NCBI RefSeq assembly: GCF_039522025.1
Contig: NZ_BAAADB010000030.1
Span: forward strand, 248,001-312,000
DNA length: 64,000 nucleotides
Source of the DNA: Deinococcus depolymerans
GTDB taxonomy: Bacteria; Deinococcota; Deinococci; Deinococcales; Deinococcaceae
Direction: 5' to 3'
The notes beneath the pieces were generated by a model, which was not told where the DNA came from, did no database searches, and saw nothing but the letters and a program-made list of their open reading frames with translations. Below are positions 33,970 to 42,724 of the stretch, piece by piece. Position numbers and translations under genes: made by a program. The stretch's first letter is position 1; the number at the start of each line of letters is the position of its first letter.

Positions 33970-36009
33970 CTACTTCGTGACGGTGAAGGGGAGGCTGTGC
34001 AGGGTGGGGTTGGGGCTGGCGGCCTCGGTGGAGTAGCGCAGTTCGTACTCGCCGGGCTGGGCGGGCAGGGTGAGTGCGCCGGGGTTGCCGTCCCTGGTGT
34101 AGAAGTAGTCGAGGTACGCGCCGACGGGGGCGCCCCTGGGAACGATGGTGACGTAGTCGCCGGGGTTGTTCGGGCCGGTCCAGTTCACCTGGATGGTGGT
34201 GCCGGCCTTGCCCTGGCGGGGGGCGCTGAGGCCGTACGCGGCGGCGGTCAGGCGGATGGGGGTGCTGGCGAGGGTGGGGTTGGGGCTGGCGGCCTCGGTG
34301 GAGTAGCGGATCTCGTACTCGCCGGGGGCGGGGGGCGTGGTGAGCGGGCCGGGGTTGCCGTCTTTCGTGTAGAAGTACGCGAGGTACGCGCCGACCGGGG
34401 CGCCCCTGGGGACGATGGTGACGTAGTCGCCGGGGTTGTTCGGGCCGGTCCAGCCGACCTGGATGCGGCTGCCGGCGGTGGCGGTGGGTGGGGCGGTGAC
34501 GGCGTAGGCGCTGGCGGTCAGGGTGATGGGCGCGCGGGCCAGGACGCGGCCGGAGGTTTCGTTGTTCAGCCGGACCTCGTACGCGCCGGGGGCGGTGGGG
34601 GTGGTCAGGGTGCCGGGGTTGCCTTCTCTCGTGTAGAAGTAGCGGGTGTACGCGCCGGGGTCGGCGCTGGCGGGCACGATGGTGACGTAGTCGCCGGGGT
34701 TGTTCGGACCGGTCCAGCCCACCCGGATGGCGCTGCCGGCGGCGGCCGTGGCAGGCGCGGTGACGCTGGCGGCGGTGCGTTGCGGCGTGAAGGGGGCGCT
34801 GCGGCCGATGACGCGGGTGCTGCCGTCGGGGTTCGCCTGGTGGTAGCGGGCCTCGTGGGGGGCGGTGTCGTCGGGGACGGTCAGGGTGACGGTGCCGTCC
34901 GTGCCGGTCACGTACTCCCAGTCGAGGTAGGCGGCGTCGGGGTCGCCGGGGCGGGCGAGGGTGATCCAGGGGCGGCCGGTGGCGGCGGGCGCGCCGCTGA
35001 AGCTGACCGTGGCGCGGCCCCCGGCGGTGGGCGCGGCGGGCGTGACGGTCAGGGTGACGCGGCCGGTGGGGGTCAGGTCGAACGTGAAGCGGTTGGGGCT
35101 GCCGGCGCTGACGGTCAGGCCCGCGAAGGTGCGGGTGTCGGTGGCGGTGCTGACGGTGGCGGTGTACGCGCCGGGCGGGACGCTGGCCGCGTACGTGCCG
35201 CTGGCGGGGCTGAGGCTGGTGGCGCGGCCGCCGGTGCCGGTCAGGGTGACGGTGGGGCCGCTGGTGACGGGGTTGCCGCCGCTGGTGAGGGTGACGGTGA
35301 CGGGCAGGGTCTGCGTGGCGGGCGGCGCGACCTGCGCGGTGGCCTGTCCGAGCGCGGCGGCGAGTTCGGGGGCGCTGCGGGTGTTCACGAAGGTGCCGAC
35401 GCCGGCGAAGGCCTGCGCGGCGCGGTCGTTCAGGTCGATGCCGATCACGCGCAGCTCCACCTCGATGCCGCGTTCCCGGAAGGCTTTCAGGGCGTCCTGG
35501 AGGTTCCCGCCGCAGGATTCCAGGCCGTCCGTGACGAGCACAATGAGCTTCCGGCCGGGCGTGGTGGGGAAGTCGCGGGCGGCCTGCGTGAGCGCGTACA
35601 CGATGGGCGTCGCGCCGCGCGGGCGGGTGCTGCGGACGGTGCCCAGCAGCGCGGCGCGGTCCACGCCGGTCATGGGGATGGTCAGGGCGCTGTCCTGGCA
35701 GGCGCCGGCGTCCCCGGCGTTCGTGCGGGCGCCGTACAGGCGCAGGCCCACGTTCAGGTCCGGGCGGTCGGGCAGGGCGGCGATCAGGTCGCTCAGGACG
35801 TCCTGCGCGGCGGCGATGCGGGTCTGCCCGCCGGGCAGGCGCGTGAACATGCTGCCCGAGGCGTCCAGGATCAGCTGCACGCTGGTGGGACCGGCCTGCG
35901 CGTGGGCGCTGCCGGCGGGGGTCAGCGCCCCGAGGAGCAGGGTGGCCGCGCCTCGCAGCAGGGCGGCGGTGCGGGGGGACCGGCGGCGGGCAGGGGCAGG
36001 TCTGGGCAT
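33970..36009 (-). CDS. Exported VWA-domain protein with tandem C-terminal beta modules
   Basis: 679 aa. Signal sequence to about residue 37 (LLLGALTPAGSAHAQA). VWA domain about 40-235 with an intact MIDAS: DASGSM near 48-53, Thr in ATPIVYALTQAA, and VTDGLESC near 167. Then two Big-type segments (PVTVTLTSGGNPVTSGP; GAYTATV; GRVTLTVTPAA). From about 330 to the end are four modules each holding a Trp-Thr-Gly/aromatic motif; three contain GWTGPNNPGDYVTIVP or NWTGPNNPGDYVTIVP, and the last two are almost identical (about 95 residues). SD GGAG at the ATG 36009; TACACT at 36086-36081. Probably surface adhesion or a scaffold; function unproven. Confidence 0.85.
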   Translation of the reverse strand: MPRPAPARRRSPRTAALLRGAATLLLGALTPAGSAHAQAGPTSVQLILDASGSMFTRLPGGQTRIAAAQDVLSDLIAALPDRPDLNVGLRLYGARTNAGDAGACQDSALTIPMTGVDRAALLGTVRSTRPRGATPIVYALTQAARDFPTTPGRKLIVLVTDGLESCGGNLQDALKAFRERGIEVELRVIGIDLNDRAAQAFAGVGTFVNTRSAPELAAALGQATAQVAPPATQTLPVTVTLTSGGNPVTSGPTVTLTGTGGRATSLSPASGTYAASVPPGAYTATVSTATDTRTFAGLTVSAGSPNRFTFDLTPTGRVTLTVTPAAPTAGGRATVSFSGAPAATGRPWITLARPGDPDAAYLDWEYVTGTDGTVTLTVPDDTAPHEARYHQANPDGSTRVIGRSAPFTPQRTAASVTAPATAAAGSAIRVGWTGPNNPGDYVTIVPASADPGAYTRYFYTREGNPGTLTTPTAPGAYEVRLNNETSGRVLARAPITLTASAYAVTAPPTATAGSRIQVGWTGPNNPGDYVTIVPRGAPVGAYLAYFYTKDGNPGPLTTPPAPGEYEIRYSTEAASPNPTLASTPIRLTAAAYGLSAPRQGKAGTTIQVNWTGPNNPGDYVTIVPRGAPVGAYLDYFYTRDGNPGALTLPAQPGEYELRYSTEAASPNPTLHSLPFTVTK

Positions 36010-36142
36010 GGGACTCCTTTTCAGGACCGGTGCGGGGCGGCGTCACCGGGCCGGGGCGAGGGCGGTCCAGGGGGATCTTCAGTGTACCGGTTCGGGCGCA
36101 GCGGCGGGCGTGGGGTGTGCCGGAATGGCCGGGGACATGAAC

Positions 36143-36169
36143 GCCGCCGCTCCCGGCTGGGGCGGCGGC
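36143..36169 (-). terminator. Stem-loop after the YhgE/Pip gene
   Basis: GCCGCCGC (36143-36150) pairs with GCGGCGGC (36162-36169), 11-base loop, about 15 bases past the stop of the minus-strand gene, followed by GTTCATG. Confidence 0.5.
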
Positions 36170-36183
36170 GGACAGGAACAGGG

Positions 36184-38772
36184 TTACCCGACGTCGGTGA
36201 GGATGGGAGAGCGGAAGCGGTCGTCGGGGGTGTACACCCAGCGGCGGCGGCTGAGCAGCGCGACGATGAAGCCGATCAGGGCGACGAGGCCCATGCGGCC
36301 CATGAAGTCCCAGTACTGCCCCTCGAAGGCGCCGAACATGGCGTGGCGCAGCGCGTTGATGACTTCCGTGACGGGAATCAGGTTGTGGATGGCCTGGAAG
36401 ACGGGGCTGGAGAGTTCCACGGGGTAACTGCCGCCGCTCGCGGCGAGCTGCACGATCAGCAGGATCAGGGCCAGGACGCGCCCGGCCGGGCCGAACAGCA
36501 GGTTCAGGGCCAGAATCACGGTCATGAAGGTGACGGAGCCGGCGAGGCTGGTCAGCAGGACCTGGGTGGGGTTCATGAACTGCACGCCCATCAGGTGAAC
36601 GCCGAGGACGACGATGCCGGCCTGTCCGGCGACGATCAGGAGGGGCACGCTGAGTTTGCGCAGGACGCGGGCGACCTGTCCGGTGTGGCGGCCGCTGTCG
36701 GGAATCAGCAGGAACGGGAAGATGAAGGTGGTCAGGGTCGCGCCGACCCAGAGGGCCAGGGCGATGAAGTACGGCGCGAAGGCGTTGCCGTTGTTGGGAA
36801 CGTTCGCGAAGTCCTCGGTGTGGACCGTGACGCTGCGGGCCAGGCCGTCGGGGTCGCCGCCGAGCTGCTCGGTGTCGGTGGGGATCTTGTCGCGCAGCGT
36901 GACGAGGCCGTCCCGGAGTTGGCGGGCGCCGCTCTGCAGGTCGGTGGTGCCGGCGCGGAGGGTTCCTGCGCCCGTGGCGAGCCTGCGGGCGCCGGCGGCG
37001 AGCTGTTCGCTGCTGCTGGCGAGGGTGCGGCTTCCGCTGCTCAGGGCGCCCAGGTCCTGCTGGGCCGGGAGTCTGGCGGTGATCTGCCCGAGGGCGCTCT
37101 TGATCTTCAGGTTGCCGCTGACCAGGGTGTTCACGCCGCTCTGGAGGCGCCCGGCGCCGGCGGCGAGCTGGGTGGCGCCGGCGGCGGCCTTGCGGGTGTT
37201 GGCGGCGAGGGTGCCGGCGCCGGTGGCGAGGTCCTGGGCGCCGCTGCGGAGCTGGGTGGTGCCGGCCGCGAGCTGCCTGGCGCCGGTGGCGGCCTTCTGC
37301 GCGCCGCTCTGGGCGCTGGCGGTTCCGGCGGCGAGTTTCGCGGCGCCGGCCTGCAGCTGCGTGGCGCCGCTGTTCAGGTCGCCGAGGCCGCTGCTCAGGG
37401 CGGGGAGTTGCGTGGCGAGGGTCTGTGCGCCCCGGCTGGTGGCGGCCGAGGCGGCCTTCGACTGTTCGAGGCCGGTGGCGAGGCTGGCGGCGCCGGTCTG
37501 GAGGGTCTGGGCGCCCTGCGCGGCGGGGCTGCCTTTCAGGGCGCTGCCCAGGCTGGCCGCGCCGCTGGCGAGGGACTGCGCGCCGGTCTGGAGGGTGCCG
37601 AGGCCAGTGTCGAGTTTGCCGAGGCCGGTGGCGAGTTGCGCGGCGCCGTCGGAGGCCTGTTTCGCGCCCGCCTGGGCTTTTCCGAGGCCGCCACTCAGGC
37701 GTTCGGCGCCGGTCGCGAGGGCCTGAGCGCCGCCGTTCAGGTCGCCCAGGCCGCCGGCCAGGGCCGGGAGTTGCGCGGCGAGCTGCGAGGTGCCGGTGTC
37801 GACCTGGGTGGCGCCGCTGCCGAGTTTTCGGGCGCCGGCGGCGAGCTGGTCGCCGCCGCTGGCGAGTTTGCCGAGGCCGGTGGCGAGGCTACCGGCGCTG
37901 GTGCTGAGGGTGGCGGCGCCGCTGCGCAGCGGCGCGAGCTGTTTCTCGCCGGGGGCGGCGGCCTCGAGCTGGCGCAGGCCGCCGGAGAGGGTGCTGACGC
38001 CGCTGCTGAGGCGGCCCACCCCGGCGCTGAGGTCGCGGGCGCCGCCCGCGAGTTTGCCGGCGCCGCTGGCGAGGCTGGTGGTGCCGCCGGCGAGGGTGGC
38101 GGCGCCGCTGGCGAGGCGGCCGCTGCCGTCCAGGAGGGTCTGGGCGCCGTCGGCGAGTCGGCTGGTGGCGTCGTGCAGGTCCAGGAAGCCCTGCTGGACG
38201 TCGGCGAGGCTGTTCTGCACGACTTCCCAGCGGTTCTCGCCGAGGGTGGCGTTCAGGTCCTCGGCGATGGCGCTGGCGACGCGGTCGGAGACGGTGCTGG
38301 CGTAGTAGTTCAGGCCCGGGGCGCGGTACAGCTGGAGCAGGCCGTGTTCGCTGCTGCTGCCGCTCACGGCGCGGCGGCTGAAGTCGGCGGGGATGGTCAG
38401 GGCGAAGTACACGTCGCCGCGCCGGACGGCGGCCTCGGCCTGCGCCTGGGTGGGGTAGTGGCGGAACTGCACGGGGGGGTCCTTGTGCAGTTCGGTCAGG
38501 AGTTCACGGCCGACGTTGACCTGTTTGCCGCGTGAGACGGTGCCCTGGTCGAGGTTGACGAGGGCGGCGGGCAGGTCGGGCAGGTTACCGGCGGGGTCCC
38601 AGACGCTCATGAGGTACACGCCGACGTAGATGAGTGGCACGAACAGGAAGGCGGCGGCGGCGGCCCACATGATGGGGTAGCGCCACAGGCTGCGTTCGGC
38701 GGGGGTGAGGGTGCGGTAGTCGCGGTTCAGGGTGCGCCGGGTGGGTTGTTCGGGTGGAGGGGGTTGGTTCAT
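36184..38772 (-). CDS. YhgE/Pip-family membrane protein with a long Ala/Gly/Leu repeat region
   Basis: 862-residue member of the YhgE/Pip (phage infection protein) / ABC-2-like family. One helix near 36-56 (IMWAAAAAFLFVPLIYVGVY), then an extracytoplasmic N-domain (AALVNLDQGTVSRGKQVNVG; PTQAQAEAAVRRGDVYFALT). Residues about 190-600 consist of dozens of short repeats of the form 'ATG/ASGAxxLxxG' (for example LASGAATLAGGTTSLASGAG), predicted as a long helical stalk. Five C-terminal helices follow (about 635-830). Family members include Staphylococcus/Bacillus secretion and EsaA-like proteins. Its gene is divergent from a TetR regulator, with a shared operator region, so it is probably repressed by it and induced by a small molecule. 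Confidence 0.88.
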   Translation of the reverse strand: MNQPPPPEQPTRRTLNRDYRTLTPAERSLWRYPIMWAAAAAFLFVPLIYVGVYLMSVWDPAGNLPDLPAALVNLDQGTVSRGKQVNVGRELLTELHKDPPVQFRHYPTQAQAEAAVRRGDVYFALTIPADFSRRAVSGSSSEHGLLQLYRAPGLNYYASTVSDRVASAIAEDLNATLGENRWEVVQNSLADVQQGFLDLHDATSRLADGAQTLLDGSGRLASGAATLAGGTTSLASGAGKLAGGARDLSAGVGRLSSGVSTLSGGLRQLEAAAPGEKQLAPLRSGAATLSTSAGSLATGLGKLASGGDQLAAGARKLGSGATQVDTGTSQLAAQLPALAGGLGDLNGGAQALATGAERLSGGLGKAQAGAKQASDGAAQLATGLGKLDTGLGTLQTGAQSLASGAASLGSALKGSPAAQGAQTLQTGAASLATGLEQSKAASAATSRGAQTLATQLPALSSGLGDLNSGATQLQAGAAKLAAGTASAQSGAQKAATGARQLAAGTTQLRSGAQDLATGAGTLAANTRKAAAGATQLAAGAGRLQSGVNTLVSGNLKIKSALGQITARLPAQQDLGALSSGSRTLASSSEQLAAGARRLATGAGTLRAGTTDLQSGARQLRDGLVTLRDKIPTDTEQLGGDPDGLARSVTVHTEDFANVPNNGNAFAPYFIALALWVGATLTTFIFPFLLIPDSGRHTGQVARVLRKLSVPLLIVAGQAGIVVLGVHLMGVQFMNPTQVLLTSLAGSVTFMTVILALNLLFGPAGRVLALILLIVQLAASGGSYPVELSSPVFQAIHNLIPVTEVINALRHAMFGAFEGQYWDFMGRMGLVALIGFIVALLSRRRWVYTPDDRFRSPILTDVG

Positions 38773-38826
38773 GCGGACCTCTGTGGGGGGGCGGGCGGGC
38801 GGGGCCGTGGAGGGTCAACAGCTTCG

Positions 38827-38839
38827 TGACACTCTGTCA
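38827..38839. promoter_or_regulatory. TetR operator half A
   Basis: TGACACTCTGTCA, the exact reverse complement of the site at 38893-38905. It lies immediately downstream of the predicted start point of the YhgE/Pip promoter. Confidence 0.65.
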
Positions 38840-38847
38840 GTAGCCGG

Positions 38848-38876
38848 AGTATGCGGGACGCCGCGCGACCTGTCAA
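38848..38876 (-). promoter_or_regulatory. Promoter of the YhgE/Pip gene
   Basis: -35 TTGACA (38876-38871), 17-base spacer, -10 CATACT (38853-38848); the first operator lies about 10 bases downstream. Confidence 0.6.
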
Positions 38877-38885
38877 CCGACGAAG

Positions 38886-38905
38886 TGTCAGGTGACAGAG
38901 TGTCA
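38886..38905. promoter_or_regulatory. TetR operator B overlapping the tetR promoter
   Basis: TGACAGAGTGTCA (38893-38905) repeats operator A in inverted form, and it overlaps a second palindrome, TGTCAGGTGACA (38886-38897). The -35 GTGACA of the tetR promoter (38892-38897) is inside it, so binding should block transcription. Confidence 0.65.
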
Positions 38906-38920
38906 GCTAAGGTGTACACT
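38892..38920 (+). promoter_or_regulatory. Promoter of the TetR gene (leaderless)
   Basis: -35 GTGACA (38892-38897), 17-base spacer, -10 TACACT (38915-38920), six bases to ATG 38927. Confidence 0.65.
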
Positions 38921-38926
38921 GCGGAC

Positions 38927-39535
38927 ATGCAGACCCTCGCCTCCGCCGGGAGCCGCCGCCGCCTCCCCTCCGCCGACCGAAGGCAACAGATCCTCAGCGG
39001 CAGTGAGTCCCTGTTCACCGCCCGCGGCTTCGAGGCCGTCACCATGGGCGACATCGCCCGGACCATCGGCGTCTCCCGCCCCACCATCTACAGCTACTTC
39101 ACCTCCACCACCGACATCCTCGCCGAACTGCTCACCGCGCGCCTGCACGACCTCGAAGAGCGCCTCGCCCCGCTGCTGGCCGAGATTCACAGCGGGGAAC
39201 GCGCCCGCCCCTTCGCCGCGATCCTCCACGAACTCGTGCAGGACCAGGCGCTGTTGACCCTGCTCCAGAGCGGCAGCGGCCCGGCCTTCACCCGCCGCCG
39301 CCAGCAGGTCCTCGCGGACCTCGAACAGCGCCTGCACGCCCACCTGCCCAGCCCGGGGCCCCGCACCCCCTACCTGCTCACCTGCATCACCATCCTGCTG
39401 CACGGCGCGGCCGCCCACGCCGTCAACGCCCAACTGGACCCCGCCGCCACCGCGCAGCTGGCCAACACCCTGGACCTCCTGCTCAACACGGGCGTGCAGG
39501 CCTTCACGGCGTCGCCCGCCCCCACCGCCTGCTGA
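38927..39535 (+). CDS. TetR-family transcriptional regulator
   Basis: 202-residue repressor. The helix-turn-helix occupies about residues 18-62: ADRRQQILSGSESLFTARGF, then TMGDIARTIGVSRPTIYSYF, as in the family. The C-terminal ligand domain (from 75) is divergent, as usual. ATG 38927 is fixed by the leaderless promoter; upstream in-frame codons lie in the operator region. Matching palindromes flank the divergent promoters, so it should regulate itself and the YhgE/Pip gene. Confidence 0.92.
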   Translation: MQTLASAGSRRRLPSADRRQQILSGSESLFTARGFEAVTMGDIARTIGVSRPTIYSYFTSTTDILAELLTARLHDLEERLAPLLAEIHSGERARPFAAILHELVQDQALLTLLQSGSGPAFTRRRQQVLADLEQRLHAHLPSPGPRTPYLLTCITILLHGAAAHAVNAQLDPAATAQLANTLDLLLNTGVQAFTASPAPTAC

Positions 39536-39663
39536 ACCCTCACGCGGCCTTCATCCCCCTGGCCCCACGCGCCTGTGACAAAGCTGTGTGGACCACCCTC
39601 TACACTGATCCCATCAGCGCACACAATCCAGTAGGCGGGCCGGGTGAAGTCCGCAGCGCCAGG

Positions 39664-39690
39664 AGGCTGAATCCCACACAGGTTCAGCCT
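39664..39690 (+). terminator. Stem-loop after tetR, possibly ending a short transcript
   Basis: AGGCTGAA (39664-39671) with TTCAGCCT (39683-39690), 11-base loop, followed by CACTTTCTG. It is about 130 bases past the tetR stop. A TACACT sequence at 39601-39606 upstream might start a roughly 85-nt RNA, but its -35 is poor. The rest of 39536-39797 shows no gene. Confidence 0.45.
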
Positions 39691-39797
39691 CACTTTCTGC
39701 CCGGTCGCGCGGCGCCCTCCCGCCGCCGGGACCTCCCCAGCCGGATTGTCCTTTATGCTTCAGCCCCCACGCCGGCCCGCCTTCTATGCTGGGCAGC

Positions 39798-40649
39798 ATG
39801 ACGCCGGACCTCCGCTCCCCCGCCCACCCCGCCCCGCCCGCCTCCCTCCAGGGCCAGCACGTCCTGGTGACCGGCGCCACCGGCGGCATCGGCCTGATCA
39901 CCGCCCGCGAACTCGCCGCGCGCGGCGCGCACGTCACCATCGTGGGCCGTCACCCCGAACGGACCCGCGACGCCGCCCGGCAGACCGGCGCGCACGACAC
40001 CCTCCTCGCGGACCTCTCGGAACTCGCGCAGGTGCGCCGGGCCGCGCAGGAGTACACCGACCGCCACGGCCGCCTCGACGTTCTCGTGAACAACGCCGGG
40101 GCCTTCAACGCCCGCCGCGCCGAGACCCGCGAGGGCATCGAACAGACCTGGGCGCTCAACCACCTCTCCCCCTTCCTGCTGACCCGCGAGCTGCTGCCCC
40201 TGCTGCGCCAGAGCGCCGCGCCGCGCGTCGTCACGGTCGCGTCGGCCGCGCACGCCATGGGCCGCGTCCGCTTCGACGACCCGGAATTCCGCCGCGGGTA
40301 CGGCGGCTGGGCCGCGTACGCCCAGAGTAAACTCGCCAACATCCTGTTCGCGCGGGAACTGGCGCGGCGTGAACCCGGCCTCCGCAGCAACAGCCTGCAC
40401 CCCGGCATGGTCGCCACGGGCTTCGCGCACAACAACGGCGGGCTCGTCAGTCAGGCATACCGCGTCGTCGACCGCTTCGCCATCACGCCCGAGCAGGGTG
40501 CGCAGACCAGCATTCACCTCGCGGCCGACCCGGTCACGGTGTCCGGGCGGTACTTCAGCGAGTCCCGCGAGGTCACGCCCGCCCCGCAGGCCCAGGACGA
40601 CGGCGCGGCCTTTCGCCTGTGGATTCTCAGCGAGGGCTACCTCGACTGA
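39798..40649 (+). CDS. Short-chain dehydrogenase/reductase
   Basis: 283-residue NAD(P)-dependent oxidoreductase of the retinol-dehydrogenase-like SDR group. [20 protein letters not shown] near residue 23 (TGxxxGIG nucleotide motif), [13 protein letters not shown] (NADP-preferring Arg), [20 protein letters not shown] near 97 (NNAG), catalytic Tyr-Lys in [16 protein letters not shown] near 173, and [17 protein letters not shown] near 200. ATG 39798, seven bases after TATGCT (39785-39790); the ATG within that -10 box is in frame but implausible. Substrate unknown. Confidence 0.92.
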   Translation: MTPDLRSPAHPAPPASLQGQHVLVTGATGGIGLITARELAARGAHVTIVGRHPERTRDAARQTGAHDTLLADLSELAQVRRAAQEYTDRHGRLDVLVNNAGAFNARRAETREGIEQTWALNHLSPFLLTRELLPLLRQSAAPRVVTVASAAHAMGRVRFDDPEFRRGYGGWAAYAQSKLANILFARELARREPGLRSNSLHPGMVATGFAHNNGGLVSQAYRVVDRFAITPEQGAQTSIHLAADPVTVSGRYFSESREVTPAPQAQDDGAAFRLWILSEGYLD

Positions 40650-40698
40650 CCGTCCCGCGCCGCCGACGGCTGCCGGTTCACAGCAGCATGCGGTTGAG

Positions 40699-40838
40699 TG
40701 ATACGGCCTGCCGTTTGTTTCGTTAACAGATCGGAACACCACCGATCTGTCAACTCCACGTCCGGAACCCGCCCAGCTCCCACCCGCTTCGCTCGGACCC
40801 AGCGGGCTTTGCAGCCCATTCAATCGGAGTCCGTATCA
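40699..40838 (-). repeat. Dispersed intergenic repeat, copy 8 (full length)
   Basis: TGATACGGCCTGCCGTTTGT, hairpin CAGATCGG/CCGATCTG, core CTCCACGTCCGGAACCCGCC, then CACCCGCTTCGCTCGGACCC, partial second hairpin, CGGAGTCCGTATCA. The last TCA (40836-40838) is the stop codon of the following minus-strand gene. Confidence 0.93.
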
Positions 40839-41693
40839 GGCCTCGCGGACGTAGCCGTTCTTGATGAAGTCCTGCACCATGGGTTCCATGTCATGCAGGG
40901 CCACGTCGGAACGCAGGGCGTACTCGGCCGGCGAGAGGCGCTCGCCCAGCGCCCGCAGGAACGCCAGGCCGGCCGGCCCGTGCTGCGCGCGGAAGGTCTG
41001 GTGCAGGCCAGTGATGGCGTTCAGGGCGTCCCGGCCGCGCAGGGTCATGGCGTAGTGGTGGTGGGCCCAGCCGGCCAGACTGCGCGGCAGGATCAGCGTC
41101 TGCGGGCGCAGCGGCGCCGGGAAGGCCCCCTCGTACGGCAGGGTGGCCGGCATGGTCGCGACGATCTCGCCGCGCAGGTAGTAGATCGCGCCGGTCGGTC
41201 GGGCGTGCAGTCCCGTGAAGTCCTCGGTCAGGTTGAACTTCCAGGCGCGCGACCCGATCCCGCTCAGGACGTGCGCCAGGGTGGGCGGCAGCGGGTGGGC
41301 GCTCAGGGCGGCTCCCTGCTCGTAGAGGTTCAGCAGTTCGCCGAGGGCCTGCTCGCCGGTTGCGCTCGCGGCGGCGGCCGTGACGGTGCGGCCCTCGAAC
41401 AGCAGCACGAACGCGCTGTGCTCGCCCAGCGTGGCGTGCAGGTACCCGAACCAGGCCTGCTCGTGCAGGTACTTCAGGAAGGCGTGCAGGTCGCAGAAGT
41501 GCTGGGTCAGGCCGGTGTGGGTGGGCGGCGCGTGCGGCAGGAAGCGCGCCAGGAAGGGGGCCGCGCCCGGAAACATGGGCGTGAGTTCCGGGATGAGTTC
41601 CGCGAGGTCCCCGGTCCCGTCGGGGGCGTTGCCCGGCCCGGCGGACGGAAGCTCGATCGGCTGGACCTGCGGGGTTGCGGTCGGTTCGGTCAT
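40836..41693 (-). CDS. Conserved hypothetical protein
   Basis: 285 aa from ATG 41693 (GAGGA upstream); an in-frame ATG at 41780 would add 29 low-complexity residues. No signal peptide or membrane helix. The middle contains HFCDLHAFLKYLHEQAWFGY and LGEHSAFVLLFEGRTVTAAA, then GQLLNLYEQG-like ELLNLYEQGAALSAHPLP, and later AIYYLRGEIVATMPATLPYE. The alternation of short beta strands and helices suggests a globular cytoplasmic protein, possibly a sensor-like fold also seen in Deinococcus gene-regulatory DUF4388-type proteins, but I cannot assign a family. The stop codon belongs to the adjacent repeat. Confidence 0.72.
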   Translation of the reverse strand: MTEPTATPQVQPIELPSAGPGNAPDGTGDLAELIPELTPMFPGAAPFLARFLPHAPPTHTGLTQHFCDLHAFLKYLHEQAWFGYLHATLGEHSAFVLLFEGRTVTAAAASATGEQALGELLNLYEQGAALSAHPLPPTLAHVLSGIGSRAWKFNLTEDFTGLHARPTGAIYYLRGEIVATMPATLPYEGAFPAPLRPQTLILPRSLAGWAHHHYAMTLRGRDALNAITGLHQTFRAQHGPAGLAFLRALGERLSPAEYALRSDVALHDMEPMVQDFIKNGYVREA

Positions 41694-41859
41694 GGCGTCC
41701 TCGGGGATGGGAGTCTGGGCGGGGTCCGGGCCCTCTCCGGATGGAACGGAGCGGGGCGCGGCGCGGCGCTTGTCCTTCACGCGGCGCTCCGGGCGGGGTG
41801 CGGGCGTGGAGAGGACCGGCTGGCCCTGTCCGCCGTCACCGGCACGGACGGACGCCGTG

Positions 41860-42423
41860 TCACAGGCCGTCCACCCGCAAAAGCGGCCCGGCCGGGCTGG
41901 ACGGTTCCGGGGTGTCGTCAGGCAGCAGCGTGAGCCCCTGGCGGAAGCGGGCGGCGTTCTGCACGTAGCGGGCCGCGTTGCCGCCGCCCGGCGCGGGCCG
42001 CACCACCCGCGCCGGAATCCCGACGGCCAGCATGCCGTCCGGCACGTGCACTCCCTCCGGCAGGACCGCGCCGGCCCCCAGGACCGCGCCGGCCCCCAGA
42101 CTGGAGCCGCTGAGCATCACGGCGCCCATGCCGACCAGACTGCCTGGTCCGCAGATGGCGCCGTGCACGATGGCGCGGTGACCGACCGTGACGTGGTCGG
42201 TCAGGATGCAGGGCCAGCCGGCGTCCGTGTGCAGCACCGCGCCGTCCTGAACGTTGCACGACGGGCCGACGGTGATGGCTTCGAGGTCGCCGCGCAGCAC
42301 GGCGCCGAACCAGACGCTGGCGTGCGCCGCGACCGTGACCTGACCGATGATGTCGGCGCTGGGCGCGGTGAACGCGGTGGGGTGAATGTGGGGGACGTGC
42401 CCGTCCAGGGCGTAGCGCGGCAT
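41860..42423 (-). CDS. Gamma carbonic anhydrase-like hexapeptide-repeat protein
   Basis: 187-residue left-handed beta-helix protein. GGAGG precedes ATG 42423. Hexapeptide repeats run from about residue 15 to 130 (PTAFTAPSADIIGQVTVAAH; VWFGAVLRGDLEAITVG). The Zn-binding His pattern of gamma carbonic anhydrases is seen in NVQDGAVLHTD and VGHRAIVHGA. Closest to the YrdA/PaaY subgroup, some of which bind zinc without strong carbonic anhydrase activity. Stands alone. Confidence 0.88.
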   Translation of the reverse strand: MPRYALDGHVPHIHPTAFTAPSADIIGQVTVAAHASVWFGAVLRGDLEAITVGPSCNVQDGAVLHTDAGWPCILTDHVTVGHRAIVHGAICGPGSLVGMGAVMLSGSSLGAGAVLGAGAVLPEGVHVPDGMLAVGIPARVVRPAPGGGNAARYVQNAARFRQGLTLLPDDTPEPSSPAGPLLRVDGL

Positions 42424-42724
42424 GCTGTGTTCCTCCGGGGGCCGCGCGGGCGGTGACGGTGACGCCGGCTCGGGAGGGCCGGGGTTGTCGGTGGCACACG
42501 CGGCGGGTGTTGAACTGGGTGTCAGCCTAGCATGACCGGCCGCGCCGCCACAGCGCCTGCACGGCGCCGGCCCTCCCCGGCGGCGGGGCCGGGTGAGGCA
42601 AATCTGCGCATGTCCCCCGGGAAGTCATGCGATACTTCTGAGGTCTCAAAATTCGTGCCATCTGTTGGGTCCGGCCCAGAGGGTGGGATACCAGGCAGCG
42701 GATTCTTGAGATGCAAGGAGAGTT
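42424..42724. other. Intergenic region with the cold-shock gene leader
   Basis: No gene found. It contains the SD of the gamma carbonic anhydrase gene on the minus strand, and on the plus strand GATACT near 42630 as a possible -10, followed by about 85 bases of AT-richer leader (CTGAGGTCTCAAAATTCGTG) up to the AAGGAGAG SD of the cold-shock gene. A long leader is usual for csp mRNAs. Confidence 0.45.

Noticed and set aside
33928..38535. A 1535-codon open frame on the plus strand
   Set aside because: It is antisense to the VWA and YhgE/Pip genes, built from Gly/Ala/Val-rich low-complexity codons caused by high GC at third positions; no start signal or domain.
39370..39693. A 107-codon minus-strand ORF starting [12 protein letters not shown]
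   Set aside because: Most of it is antisense to tetR; only the first 30 residues look protein-like and there is no SD or promoter.
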